64,000 nt of DNA from Arundinibacter roseus (lineage in GTDB: Bacteria; Bacteroidota; Bacteroidia; Cytophagales; Spirosomataceae): positions 124,001 through 188,000 of the forward strand of contig NZ_SMJU01000005.1 in the NCBI RefSeq assembly GCF_004348825.1, read 5' to 3'. The notes beneath the pieces were generated by a model. That model was not told the DNA's origin and did no database searches. It was given only the letters and a program-made list of their open reading frames with translations. The position numbers and the translations under genes are program-made. Position 1 is the first letter of the stretch. Every line of letters starts with the position of its first letter. Below, one piece after another: positions 33,014-40,526 of the stretch.

Positions 33014-34411
33014 ATGAAATATACTATACACATTCTTTTTCTGCTTGTGACGATTTCCCTGCCCGCTTCCGGGCAGGGGATCCACTCGCATCAGGAAAGT
33101 GAAAAGGACACCAATACTCTCAATCATTTTTTTGAAAAAGGCCGATTTTACGGTCATGCCCGTTCGTACTTTTCGGCAACGGTCAATCAAAAAGAATTAA
33201 TGGATTCGTACGCTTTGGGTGTTGGGGCAGGCATAGGCTACGAAACGCCCATTTTTCTCAGGCATTTTCAACTGGGTATCAGTGGTTTTTTTATGTTCAA
33301 TGTATTGTCCTCTGATCTTGCCAAAAGAGATCCGGCTACCGCACAGGGCAATCGCTACGAAGTGGGACTTTTTGACATTGAGCAACCGGATGATCACGAA
33401 GACCTTGATCGCCTTGAAGAATTGTTTGCCAAGGTACATTTGACCAAAAAAACTTTTATAACGGTTGGCCGGCAAATTCCGGCTTCACCCTTTATCAACC
33501 CGCAGGATGGCCGCATGCGGCCTACGCTCACAGAAGCCGCTGTATTGGAGGTAAAGGAAGGTAAACATTGGAGTTTTCAGGGACAGTACATCTGGCGAAT
33601 TTCGCCCCGCTCTACCGTACGCTGGTTCAAAATCGGCGAGAGCATGGGGATCTATCCGGTGGGCGTACATCTGGACGGTTCGCCTTCTGCTTACAAAGAA
33701 CATGTAGAATCGAATGGAATAATTCTGGGAGGATTTACTTTTCAGAAAAATCATTGGAACGTTCAGATTTGGGATACGCACGTAGACAATGTACTGAATA
33801 CCGGTATGCTTAAAGTGGAATGGAAGTCGGCGCCGGGCACAGAACGAACCTGGATGAGTGGCCTGCAACTGATTTGTCAGCAGGCCGCAGGCAACGGAGG
33901 CAATGAAGACCCGGCCCGTGCCTACACGCAGCCCGGCAGCAAATCCACGGTAATTTCAGGACGCATCGGGCAACAGTCTACCCGCTTTGACTGGTACCTC
34001 AACGCAACTCGAATCACTGCCGAAGGACGATTTTTGATGCCGCGCGAATGGGGACGCGAACCTTTCTATACCTTTATGCCCCGCGAGCGCAACGAAGGAG
34101 CGGGCGATGTGTCGGCAGCAACGCTGAACATGTATTTCAAACCCGAAAAACACATTAAACTGGAAGTCAGCGGGGGCATGTATCGAATGCCTGATGTGCG
34201 CAACGCAGCCCTGAACAAATACGGCCTGCCGTCGTATGCACAGGTAAACCTGGGCCTAACGTATCAGTTTGATCATTACCTCAAAGGCTTGAACGCTTTG
34301 CTGTTGGTAGTTCGGAAAGATCAGTTGGGAGAAACTTATCAAAACGATCGCTTTGTTTTCAATAAAGTAAACATGACCCACTTCAATTTTATACTTAATT
34401 ATCACTATTAA
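33014..34411 (+). CDS. OprD-like outer-membrane porin
   Basis: 465 residues with a signal peptide (to PASGQ at ~21). The body is a series of short amphipathic strands ending in aromatic residues, with a C-terminal strand ending in Tyr (NFILNYHY), as in outer-membrane barrels. The segment KTFITVGRQIPASPFINPQDGRM and the layout resemble OprD-type substrate-specific porins. In this place it probably lets thiosulfate, sulfide oxidation products or a related small anion cross the outer membrane; this is inferred from context. It is 17 bp before the first yedE half gene. Confidence 0.75.
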   Translation: MKYTIHILFLLVTISLPASGQGIHSHQESEKDTNTLNHFFEKGRFYGHARSYFSATVNQKELMDSYALGVGAGIGYETPIFLRHFQLGISGFFMFNVLSSDLAKRDPATAQGNRYEVGLFDIEQPDDHEDLDRLEELFAKVHLTKKTFITVGRQIPASPFINPQDGRMRPTLTEAAVLEVKEGKHWSFQGQYIWRISPRSTVRWFKIGESMGIYPVGVHLDGSPSAYKEHVESNGIILGGFTFQKNHWNVQIWDTHVDNVLNTGMLKVEWKSAPGTERTWMSGLQLICQQAAGNGGNEDPARAYTQPGSKSTVISGRIGQQSTRFDWYLNATRITAEGRFLMPREWGREPFYTFMPRERNEGAGDVSAATLNMYFKPEKHIKLEVSGGMYRMPDVRNAALNKYGLPSYAQVNLGLTYQFDHYLKGLNALLLVVRKDQLGETYQNDRFVFNKVNMTHFNFILNYHY

Positions 34412-34428
34412 AAATCACCTGTTACAAC

Positions 34429-35004
34429 ATGGAACAACTGTTTGAGATTATCCGTAAACCCTGGCCGTGGTACGTAGCCGGCCCGCTCATTGGACTTACG
34501 GTACCTACTTTATTACTCATTGGAAATAAATCTTTTGGAATTTCCTCCTCGCTGCGGCACGTTTGTGCGGCCTGTTTGCCGGCTAATATTCCTTTCTTTA
34601 AGTACAACTGGAAAAATGAAATCTGGAATCTGGTGTTTGTCCTTGGGGTCTTTTTTGGCGGTATGATCGCCACTTTGTTCCTGGCAAATCCTGATACGTT
34701 TCAACTTTCCGAAAGTACAATCGCTGATTTGAGCGCATTTGGCATTACCGATTTTTCAGGATTAATGCCCGCTGATTTGTTCTCTACGGAGGTTTTGTTT
34801 TCGGCCAAAGGCTTCATTTTCTTTGTCCTGGGTGGATTTATGGTTGGTTTTGGCACACGCTATGCTGGCGGCTGTACCTCCGGGCACGCGATCATGGGGT
34901 TATCTACGCTGCAACTTCCCTCGCTGATTGCTACCTGCTGTTTTATGGTGGGAGGTTTCGCAATGACGCACCTGATTTTGCCTTATATTTTCAAATTATT
35001 TTAA
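34429..35004 (+). CDS. YeeE/YedE family transporter, first half-size protein
   Basis: 191 residues with about five membrane segments. It has the family signature FGTRYAGGCTSGHAIMG with C149, plus C46/C49 (VCAACLP) near the first loop. YeeE/YedE (TsuA/PmpA) proteins move thiosulfate or another sulfur compound through conserved Cys residues in the inner membrane. Full-length members have both halves in one chain; here the second half is the next gene (27 bp gap), so the two should form one transporter. Confidence 0.9.
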   Translation: MEQLFEIIRKPWPWYVAGPLIGLTVPTLLLIGNKSFGISSSLRHVCAACLPANIPFFKYNWKNEIWNLVFVLGVFFGGMIATLFLANPDTFQLSESTIADLSAFGITDFSGLMPADLFSTEVLFSAKGFIFFVLGGFMVGFGTRYAGGCTSGHAIMGLSTLQLPSLIATCCFMVGGFAMTHLILPYIFKLF

Positions 35005-35031
35005 AGAAATTTTAATTTTTCAAACGACCTG

Positions 35032-35553
35032 ATGACGATGAAAAATAGTCAAAATACAGCTGTTCTGGACCCTGCCCTGGCAAACGACGAGCAGCCTTTT
35101 GTGTGCGAAGCACCAAACGACATGAAGAAGTCCGAAAGTTGGGCTGACAATATCAAATACCTCATTGTAGGTGTGCTTTTTGGAATTGTGTTTGTGAAAG
35201 CAGAGATTATTTCCTGGTTCAGGATTCAGGAGATGTTCCGGCTGCAAAGTTTCCATATGTACGGCGTCATTGGCAGCGCCGTTGTAGTGGGCCTGATTTC
35301 GGTACAACTCATCAAGCGCTTCAATATCAAAACACTAGCCGGTGAAACCGTGGAGTTTCACCCTAAAAAATTCCAGAAAGGACAAGTGTACGGCGGGCTG
35401 ATTTTTGGACTTGGCTGGGCAATTACCGGCGCCTGCCCCGGCCCGCTGTTTGCCCAAATCGGTAGCGGCTACATGGTCGTGATCGTTACCTTGCTCAGTG
35501 CGATTGCCGGCACCTGGACCTACGGGTATTTTAGAGACAGACTCCCAAACTAA
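35032..35553 (+). CDS. YeeE/YedE family transporter, second half-size protein
   Basis: 173 residues (ATG 35032; ATG 35038 is an alternative). A ~38-residue cytoplasmic N-terminal extension is followed by four membrane segments and the signature GLGWAITGACPGPLFAQIG with C135. This is the complementary half of the bipartite thiosulfate/sulfur-compound transporter. Last gene of the porin-yedE unit, closed by the hairpin at 35601-35640. Confidence 0.9.
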   Translation: MTMKNSQNTAVLDPALANDEQPFVCEAPNDMKKSESWADNIKYLIVGVLFGIVFVKAEIISWFRIQEMFRLQSFHMYGVIGSAVVVGLISVQLIKRFNIKTLAGETVEFHPKKFQKGQVYGGLIFGLGWAITGACPGPLFAQIGSGYMVVIVTLLSAIAGTWTYGYFRDRLPN

Positions 35554-35600
35554 TCGGGAGTTTAGTTCGAGGGCTGAGACATTTGCCCCGTCTTATATTT

Positions 35601-35640
35601 AGCGTTTCCGGAAATTTCATTTCCGGAAACGCTTTTTTTA
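35601..35640 (+). terminator. Terminator after yedE (hairpin family copy 1)
   Basis: A perfect 15-bp stem (35601-35615 with 35619-35633; core GCGTTTCCGGAAAT) with loop TTC and T7. Related hairpins recur at 36710 and 38171. Bases 35619-35649 are identical to 38188-38218. Confidence 0.9.
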
Positions 35641-35649
35641 TGCACTATT
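35619..35649 (+). repeat. 31-bp direct repeat, left copy
   Basis: Identical base by base to 38188-38218. It covers the right arm of the terminator, its T run and the following TGCACTATT. It marks the left edge of the 2.6-kb accessory block. Confidence 0.85.
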
Positions 35650-35788
35650 TTATTATTTTTTTAGGAAATTCTGTGAATTTTATAATATTGAATTATAGAT
35701 AAGTGAACCAACTGATAAAGTATCTGGATTACATGATTACTAATTCAATTTACCCATAAAAAATAAAGTTAAAAACTTAACTATGAAC

Positions 35789-36205
35789 ATGAAAGAGTTC
35801 CTTCTGAACGTATACGAGGGTATTTACTTTATTGCCAAGAAGTATGAAACGCAACCCAGTAAATTAACCATCAATGGACGTTTTTTTGCCACGTTCCTTT
35901 CCTATCATTTTTCTCTGGTTACGATCTTAATTGGAATTTTCGTCTTAATCTACGGCCCCTTCAAACTCTCTCTTCCTGTGGCCTTATTCTTGTTATTTGG
36001 ACTCTTTGGGCTTATTTATTGGTACTTGCTTTACCCTCATAGAAATACGGGTGAGATAGATGAAAATATGGAAGAAGCCTTAGTAAAAAAGAAAAAACGA
36101 ATAGCTCTTTATGTACAGGTAGGTGGTATTATTAGCATAGCTTTGGCAGTTACCATTATATATTTTCTGTATAAGATTTTCGACCCTAAATCTATGGCTC
36201 GATGA
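35789..36205 (+). CDS. Small membrane protein of unknown function, tandem copy A
   Basis: 138 residues from ATG 35789 (MKEFLLNVYEGIYF); ATG 35783 is possible too. Three membrane segments (roughly 42-61, 67-86, 112-133) with a charged, Lys/Glu-rich loop between the second and third (GEIDENMEEALVKKKKRIA). The end is FDPKSMAR. No family is recognised. The next gene is a diverged copy with the same layout. The block is AT-rich relative to the sulfur genes around it. Confidence 0.7.
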   Translation: MKEFLLNVYEGIYFIAKKYETQPSKLTINGRFFATFLSYHFSLVTILIGIFVLIYGPFKLSLPVALFLLFGLFGLIYWYLLYPHRNTGEIDENMEEALVKKKKRIALYVQVGGIISIALAVTIIYFLYKIFDPKSMAR

Positions 36206-36286
36206 TTATATCTTAAACAAGAAGTACACTCTATAAAGTTGATAGATAAATAGTTGCAAAACCAATCTAATAATTTACGTATAAAC

Positions 36287-36685
36287 ATGAAAGAGTTTTT
36301 TCGGGATGTGTATGAAGGTATTTACTTTCGGGACAGCGATAGACAAAAAGCAAACCAACGTTTTTTTTTGACTTTTTATATGTACCACCTATCCCTAATA
36401 ATGCTCTTAACCGGAATACGCGTCGTAATCTACGGCCCTTTCAAACCCTATATTCCGGGCATTTTACTCTTGTTATTTGGGGTGTACGGGCTTATCTATT
36501 GGTACTTTATTCGCCCTCATAGAAACTTGGGCGAGATAGATGAAAACATGGATGAAGCCCTCATGGAGAAGAAGAAACGAAGATCCATATACGCTCAGGC
36601 AGGCGGGGTACTATGTTTTGTCATCGTTTTTGGCATAGTGTATGTCCTGTATGAGATTTTCGATCCCAAATCTATGATTCGATGA
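36287..36685 (+). CDS. Small membrane protein of unknown function, tandem copy B
   Basis: 132 residues from ATG 36287 (MKEFFRDVYEGIYF), matching the start of copy A; a TTG further up at 36254 is unlikely. It keeps the three membrane segments, the GEIDENMDEAL loop and the FDPKSMIR end of copy A, with a shorter stretch after the first 14 residues. Both starts are preceded by the same AAC ATG AAA GAG TT context. Function unknown. Confidence 0.7.
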   Translation: MKEFFRDVYEGIYFRDSDRQKANQRFFLTFYMYHLSLIMLLTGIRVVIYGPFKPYIPGILLLLFGVYGLIYWYFIRPHRNLGEIDENMDEALMEKKKRRSIYAQAGGVLCFVIVFGIVYVLYEIFDPKSMIR

Positions 36686-36709
36686 TTTGATTCTTGCGAA
36701 AGGGCTAAG

Positions 36710-36744
36710 GCGTTTCTGGAAATTACATTTCCGGAAACGCTTTT
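36710..36744 (+). terminator. Terminator (hairpin family copy 2)
   Basis: GCGTTTCTGGAAAT (36710-36723) pairs with ATTTCCGGAAACGC (36727-36740) with one wobble pair, followed by TTTT. It ends the membrane-protein pair. Confidence 0.8.
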
Positions 36745-36857
36745 CCTTTAAACTTCCTGGATTTATGTTTGTAATGCAGAGAATACAATACATCATCCGT
36801 CAGTCACATTACTGGGCAAGCCTTAATGAATCTGGTAAATACATCAACATGTCCTAA

Positions 36858-37394
36858 ATGACCAATATAGGTATGAATATGAAGATTTTTTTTACATTCA
36901 TTTTGCTTTGCTTTTGGAGTGCAGTACACGCTCAAACGTTCGACACATCTTTTACAGAATCAAAGATGAAGTCCAAAAATCAAGTGTATAAAGTCAAAAA
37001 GTATTCAACCGGTGGTAGTTTTCTAGAAAATGAGAAAAATCAACTGAATAAACAAAACTATCGGCCGGACACTTTAAACCTTTCAGGAATGAAATGGAGA
37101 GAGTCTATGGTCGTAGCCATGAATGAAATTATGGTCTATTTATTCGAAAACCGAAAACTTTCCCCTGATAAATTACCAAATATGGGCGCACATTGGAAAA
37201 TCCTAAAAAATGGTCAGGTAAAAGAGGTAGTTTTTGTGGTTCGGAATAATACGTCGTTAACACCAGATGATATTGAACAAATTGAGAAAATTATGACTAA
37301 ACAAAAGGTAAAGATTACTCAACCCCAATTTTATAGCCAAATGAATTTTGCCTATATCCATATGCCACTAATTTGGAAAAATCCCTTGCGCTGA
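36858..37394 (+). CDS. Secreted protein of unknown function, tandem copy 1
   Basis: 178 residues (ATG 36858; ATG 36873 or 36879 would also leave the signal peptide intact). The signal peptide (IFFTFILLCFWSAVHAQ) is followed by FDTSFTESKMKSKNQVYKVK, a basic linker and a compact domain with WKILKNGQVKEVVFVVRN and SLTPDDIEQIEKIMTKQKVK. That part loosely recalls the strand-helix end of TonB C-terminal-like domains, but this is weak. No Cys in the mature part. The upstream 30 bp and the downstream flank are repeated at copy 2. Confidence 0.7.
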   Translation: MTNIGMNMKIFFTFILLCFWSAVHAQTFDTSFTESKMKSKNQVYKVKKYSTGGSFLENEKNQLNKQNYRPDTLNLSGMKWRESMVVAMNEIMVYLFENRKLSPDKLPNMGAHWKILKNGQVKEVVFVVRNNTSLTPDDIEQIEKIMTKQKVKITQPQFYSQMNFAYIHMPLIWKNPLR

Positions 37395-37511
37395 AAGACA
37401 TATTTTTGGCATATTCCTTCGTGGGCCGTGTCTCCCAGCTCTACTAGTAAGGTTTGGTAACTTTGGTTTTATGCGCTACAAAGCCAACGGGAAACGGTCA
37501 ACATGTCCTAA

Positions 37512-38045
37512 ATGACCAATATAGGTATGAATACGAACATCTTTTTTACATTCATTTTGCTTTGCTTTTGGAGTGCAGTACACGCTCAAACGTTCGACAC
37601 ATCTTTTACAGAAGCTAAGATGAAGTCCAAAAATCAAGTGTATAAAGTCAAAAAATATTCAACCAGTAGTTTCCTGGAAAATGAAAAAAACCAACTCCAT
37701 AAACAAAACTATCGGCCAGACACTTTGAATCTTTCGGGGATGAAGTGGAGAGAATCTATGGTGATAGCAACAAAAGAAATTTTAGTTTATGTTAGCGAAA
37801 AACGAAAAATTTCACTGGACAACTTACCTAACATATTTGTAACGTGGAAAATCCTAAAAAATGGTCAGGTAAAAGAGGTTAGGTTTGCAATACCAAATGA
37901 TAATTTGTTAACTGCCGATGATTTTGAAGAAATAGAGAGAATCATAACCAAACAAAAAGTTAAAATTACGCATCCTCACTATTATAAAAACATAAATTAT
38001 ATTTCAATATTAATGCCATTACGTTGGAAAGACCCCTTGCGCTGA
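37512..38045 (+). CDS. Secreted protein of unknown function, tandem copy 2
   Basis: 177 residues, a close copy of the preceding gene: same start context, nearly the same first ~85 residues, then clearly diverged in ~86-177 (MVIATKEILVYVSEKRK against MVVAMNEIMVYLFENRK). The conserved leader and the changed C-terminal half suggest that the C-terminal half is under different selection. Function unknown. Confidence 0.7.
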   Translation: MTNIGMNTNIFFTFILLCFWSAVHAQTFDTSFTEAKMKSKNQVYKVKKYSTSSFLENEKNQLHKQNYRPDTLNLSGMKWRESMVIATKEILVYVSEKRKISLDNLPNIFVTWKILKNGQVKEVRFAIPNDNLLTADDFEEIERIITKQKVKITHPHYYKNINYISILMPLRWKDPLR

Positions 38046-38170
38046 AAGACATATTTTGGGCATATTTATCTGTGGGCTTTGTCTCCCAGCTCTACTGGTA
38101 AGGGGTGTTTGGTAACTTTGGCTCTTAGGGATATGTGACACAGCCCGCGGAAACACCAATAATCGTATGG

Positions 38171-38209
38171 GCGTTTCTGGAAGTAAAATTTCCGGAAACG
38201 CTTTTTTTA
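38171..38209 (+). terminator. Terminator (hairpin family copy 3)
   Basis: GCGTTTCTGGA (38171-38181) pairs with TCCGGAAACGC (38191-38201) with one wobble pair, followed by T7. Confidence 0.8.
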
Positions 38210-38218
38210 TGCACTATT
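38188..38218 (+). repeat. 31-bp direct repeat, right copy
   Basis: Identical to 35619-35649; right edge of the accessory block. The following 38219-38333 stretch is AT-rich and shows no further element up to operator 4. Confidence 0.85.
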
Positions 38219-38333
38219 AACAAAATTTTCAATAAATACATATTTTTAAAACTTTAAAAATCAATTAGTTATATAATAAATAAGTCGCTTTATAACTAAA
38301 AATCAACTTCCCTTAGAATTGACTTGCGTGAGT

Positions 38334-38347
38334 GTGACAATTATCAC
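38334..38347. promoter_or_regulatory. CRP/FNR-type operator 4 (SQR gene)
   Basis: GTGAC-AATT-ATCAC (TGTGA-N6-TCACT with flanks, the best match to the classical CRP consensus here). Centre 38340.5 is 36.5 bp before the end of the -7-like box at 38370-38377. Confidence 0.78.
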
Positions 38348-38369
38348 TGATAAAGCGCTGATAATGGTA

Positions 38370-38377
38370 CATTTTTG
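38370..38377 (+). promoter_or_regulatory. -7-like box of the SQR gene
   Basis: CATTTTTG, one mismatch to TAnnTTTG, 30 bp before the start codon and at the same distance from its operator as the other three. Confidence 0.5.
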
Positions 38378-38407
38378 AGATAAAATTTAACAAAAACTCA
38401 TTCTCTC

Positions 38408-39613
38408 ATGGCCAGGCATTTCACCGTACTGATTATTGGGGGAGGAAACGCCGGACTTTCGGCGGCCTCTCAATTACTTATAAAAAAGCCTTCGTTGCAG
38501 ATCGGCATCATGGAGCCTTCTGAAAAACACTACTACCAACCCGCCTGGACACTCGTGGGCGCGGGCGTTTTTGATATTGAAAAAACCGTTAAGTCCGAAG
38601 GAGATTTTATTCCCAAAGGTGCCGAGTGGATTCGGGACGCTGCCGCAACTTTTGAACCCGAGATGTCGCAGGTAACGGGCCGTAGCGGCGAAACGTACAC
38701 CTATGATTCGTTGATTGTAGCCCCGGGCATTCAGCTCGACTGGGACAAGATCAAAGGGTTTCGGGAAACGTTGGGCAAAAATTCTGTGTCGAGCAATTAT
38801 TCGTACGACATGGCGCCCTATACCTGGGAACTCATCAAGAATTTTAAAGGCGGTACCGCCGTTTTTACCAACCCGTCCTCCCCCATCAAATGCGGCGGCG
38901 CGCCCCACAAAATCATGTACCTGGCCTGTGACTACTGGCGTAAGCAAGGCATTCTGGACAAATGCGATGTGCACTATATTTCGGGAGCAGGTGCCATTTT
39001 TGCCGTGAAAGAATACGCTGCCACGCTCTCCAAAGTCGTTGCTGATAATAACATTACCACGCACTTTTTAAGTAATACCGTAGAAATTGACGGGTCCAAC
39101 AAAAAGGTGTACTACGAAACCAAAGATGCTTCCGGCACAAAGGTTCGGAAAGAACTGGCCTTTGATTTGTTACATGCCGTCCCACCCCAATCCGCACCGG
39201 ATTTTATCAAAAACAGCAAACTCGCCGATTCGGCCAACGCCTTTGGCTACGTGGAAGTAAACAAACACAGCATGCAGCACAGCCGCTACCCCAACGTGTT
39301 TGCCTGCGGCGACTGCACCAATGCGCCATGCAGCAAAACGGGCGCGGCTATACGCAAGCAGGTACCGGTGGTGGTTCAAAATGTGCTGGCGTTTCTGGCC
39401 AAAACTCCGCTGACGGCATCGTATGACGGGTACAGCGCCTGCCCAATTCCGACGCAGTATGGCAAACTGATGCTTGCGGAGTTTGATTATTCCAATACGC
39501 CCAAAATGACGTTTCCGTTTGATCAGGCCGTGCCCCGCTGGACGATGTGGGTGCTCAAAAAAAATGTCCTGCCCTGGCTCTACTGGAATAAGATTCTGAA
39601 AGGAACGGCCTAA
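38408..39613 (+). CDS. sqr: Sulfide:quinone oxidoreductase (type II-like)
   Basis: 401 residues. FAD-binding start IIGGGNAGLSAA (9-20), second FAD site FACGDCTN (298-305) and the two redox-active Cys expected for SQR: C162 in SPIKCGGAPHKIMYL and C345 in SACPIPTQYGKLMLAEF. These contexts match the mitochondrial-like (type II) branch. SQR oxidises sulfide to sulfane sulfur (persulfide or polysulfide) at the inner-membrane face and passes electrons to quinone. The end (MWVLKKNVLPWLYW) is the amphipathic membrane anchor. Single gene with operator 4 and a strong terminator. Confidence 0.94.
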   Translation: MARHFTVLIIGGGNAGLSAASQLLIKKPSLQIGIMEPSEKHYYQPAWTLVGAGVFDIEKTVKSEGDFIPKGAEWIRDAAATFEPEMSQVTGRSGETYTYDSLIVAPGIQLDWDKIKGFRETLGKNSVSSNYSYDMAPYTWELIKNFKGGTAVFTNPSSPIKCGGAPHKIMYLACDYWRKQGILDKCDVHYISGAGAIFAVKEYAATLSKVVADNNITTHFLSNTVEIDGSNKKVYYETKDASGTKVRKELAFDLLHAVPPQSAPDFIKNSKLADSANAFGYVEVNKHSMQHSRYPNVFACGDCTNAPCSKTGAAIRKQVPVVVQNVLAFLAKTPLTASYDGYSACPIPTQYGKLMLAEFDYSNTPKMTFPFDQAVPRWTMWVLKKNVLPWLYWNKILKGTA

Positions 39614-39628
39614 ATGAAGGCAATTTAA

Positions 39629-39674
39629 CAAGCAAACGGGAAGGAGATTTTCTCCTTCCCGTTTGCTTGTTTTT
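39629..39674 (+). terminator. Intrinsic terminator after SQR
   Basis: A perfect 19-bp stem (39629-39647 with 39651-39669) with a TTT loop and a T5 run. Confidence 0.92.
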
Positions 39675-39806
39675 CTAACTTAATAATATCTTTCTACGTA
39701 CTTAAAATATTTAGTACTCATATAATGGATAATCAAATAATTTCATAAGTAATTGATTATCAAAACAATAAAAAAACTAATGACCTAAAAGCTAACAGCT
39801 GCTTAC

Positions 39807-40328
39807 CTACATTTTAATTGGGTGTAAAATTTCCTGTTCCGTTTCTTCGATCAGGCGCTCAATTTCTTCTTCCGAACGGTTTTGAGTATTGATTGTCCGC
39901 TCGTAGCTATTTTCGATTCCATCAATCTGATAGATATACGATACTTTCAAACGACCGGTCAGGGTATCTTTTTCGATTGATTTTTGAAAAGGTTGCTGAG
40001 ATAATCTTTCGCTCAAACTTGCGTGGCTCATAGCCACAACGGGCCCGGCGGGTTGTTGTTCGTAGGCCACATGCAGACTTATCCGTTGCTGAATCAGTTC
40101 GCTTTTCAGGGAATCTACCAACCGATCTACTAATTCCTTTTTGAGCGCATTGCTCATTCCACGGACCACAAACGTATGGCAATACTGAATTTTATGACCT
40201 TTTTCTTCCAGTTCAACCCGAAGAGAAAGGTGCTTTCCGTTGTCATCAATTTCCTGACGAAAGGATGTTTTCTGACCGAGCACCGTCAGGCTCAGGAGCA
40301 GGAAGGCAAGTAAGGGTACTGTTTTCAT
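39807..40328 (-). CDS. Secreted protein of unknown function
   Basis: 173 residues with a signal peptide (MKTVPLLAFLLLSLTVLGQ). The mature part is charged, with strands (HLSLRVELEEKGHKIQYCHT) and helices (NALKKELVDRLVDSLKSELI; SEEEIERLIEETEQEI at the end). A single Cys is present. No family is recognised. It has no close neighbour on its strand: the three-gene regulator unit begins 199 bp away on the same strand with its own stop. Confidence 0.7.
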   Translation of the reverse strand: MKTVPLLAFLLLSLTVLGQKTSFRQEIDDNGKHLSLRVELEEKGHKIQYCHTFVVRGMSNALKKELVDRLVDSLKSELIQQRISLHVAYEQQPAGPVVAMSHASLSERLSQQPFQKSIEKDTLTGRLKVSYIYQIDGIENSYERTINTQNRSEEEIERLIEETEQEILHPIKM

Positions 40329-40526
40329 ATTTTTGGATTTTATGGCTAATACGATGTCGTCAGGATGATAAATGCCTGTGCAAATAAAAAAGCTATGCCA
40401 CTATCTTTTGTATACTGATTATCAACACTTTATAAAAAATTAAAAACAATAAATGTCCGCAAACGAACGTTTTGTGCCCATTTGCGGACAAGCCGTACCA
40501 GTTCATTTTTGGAAAATATCAATCAC

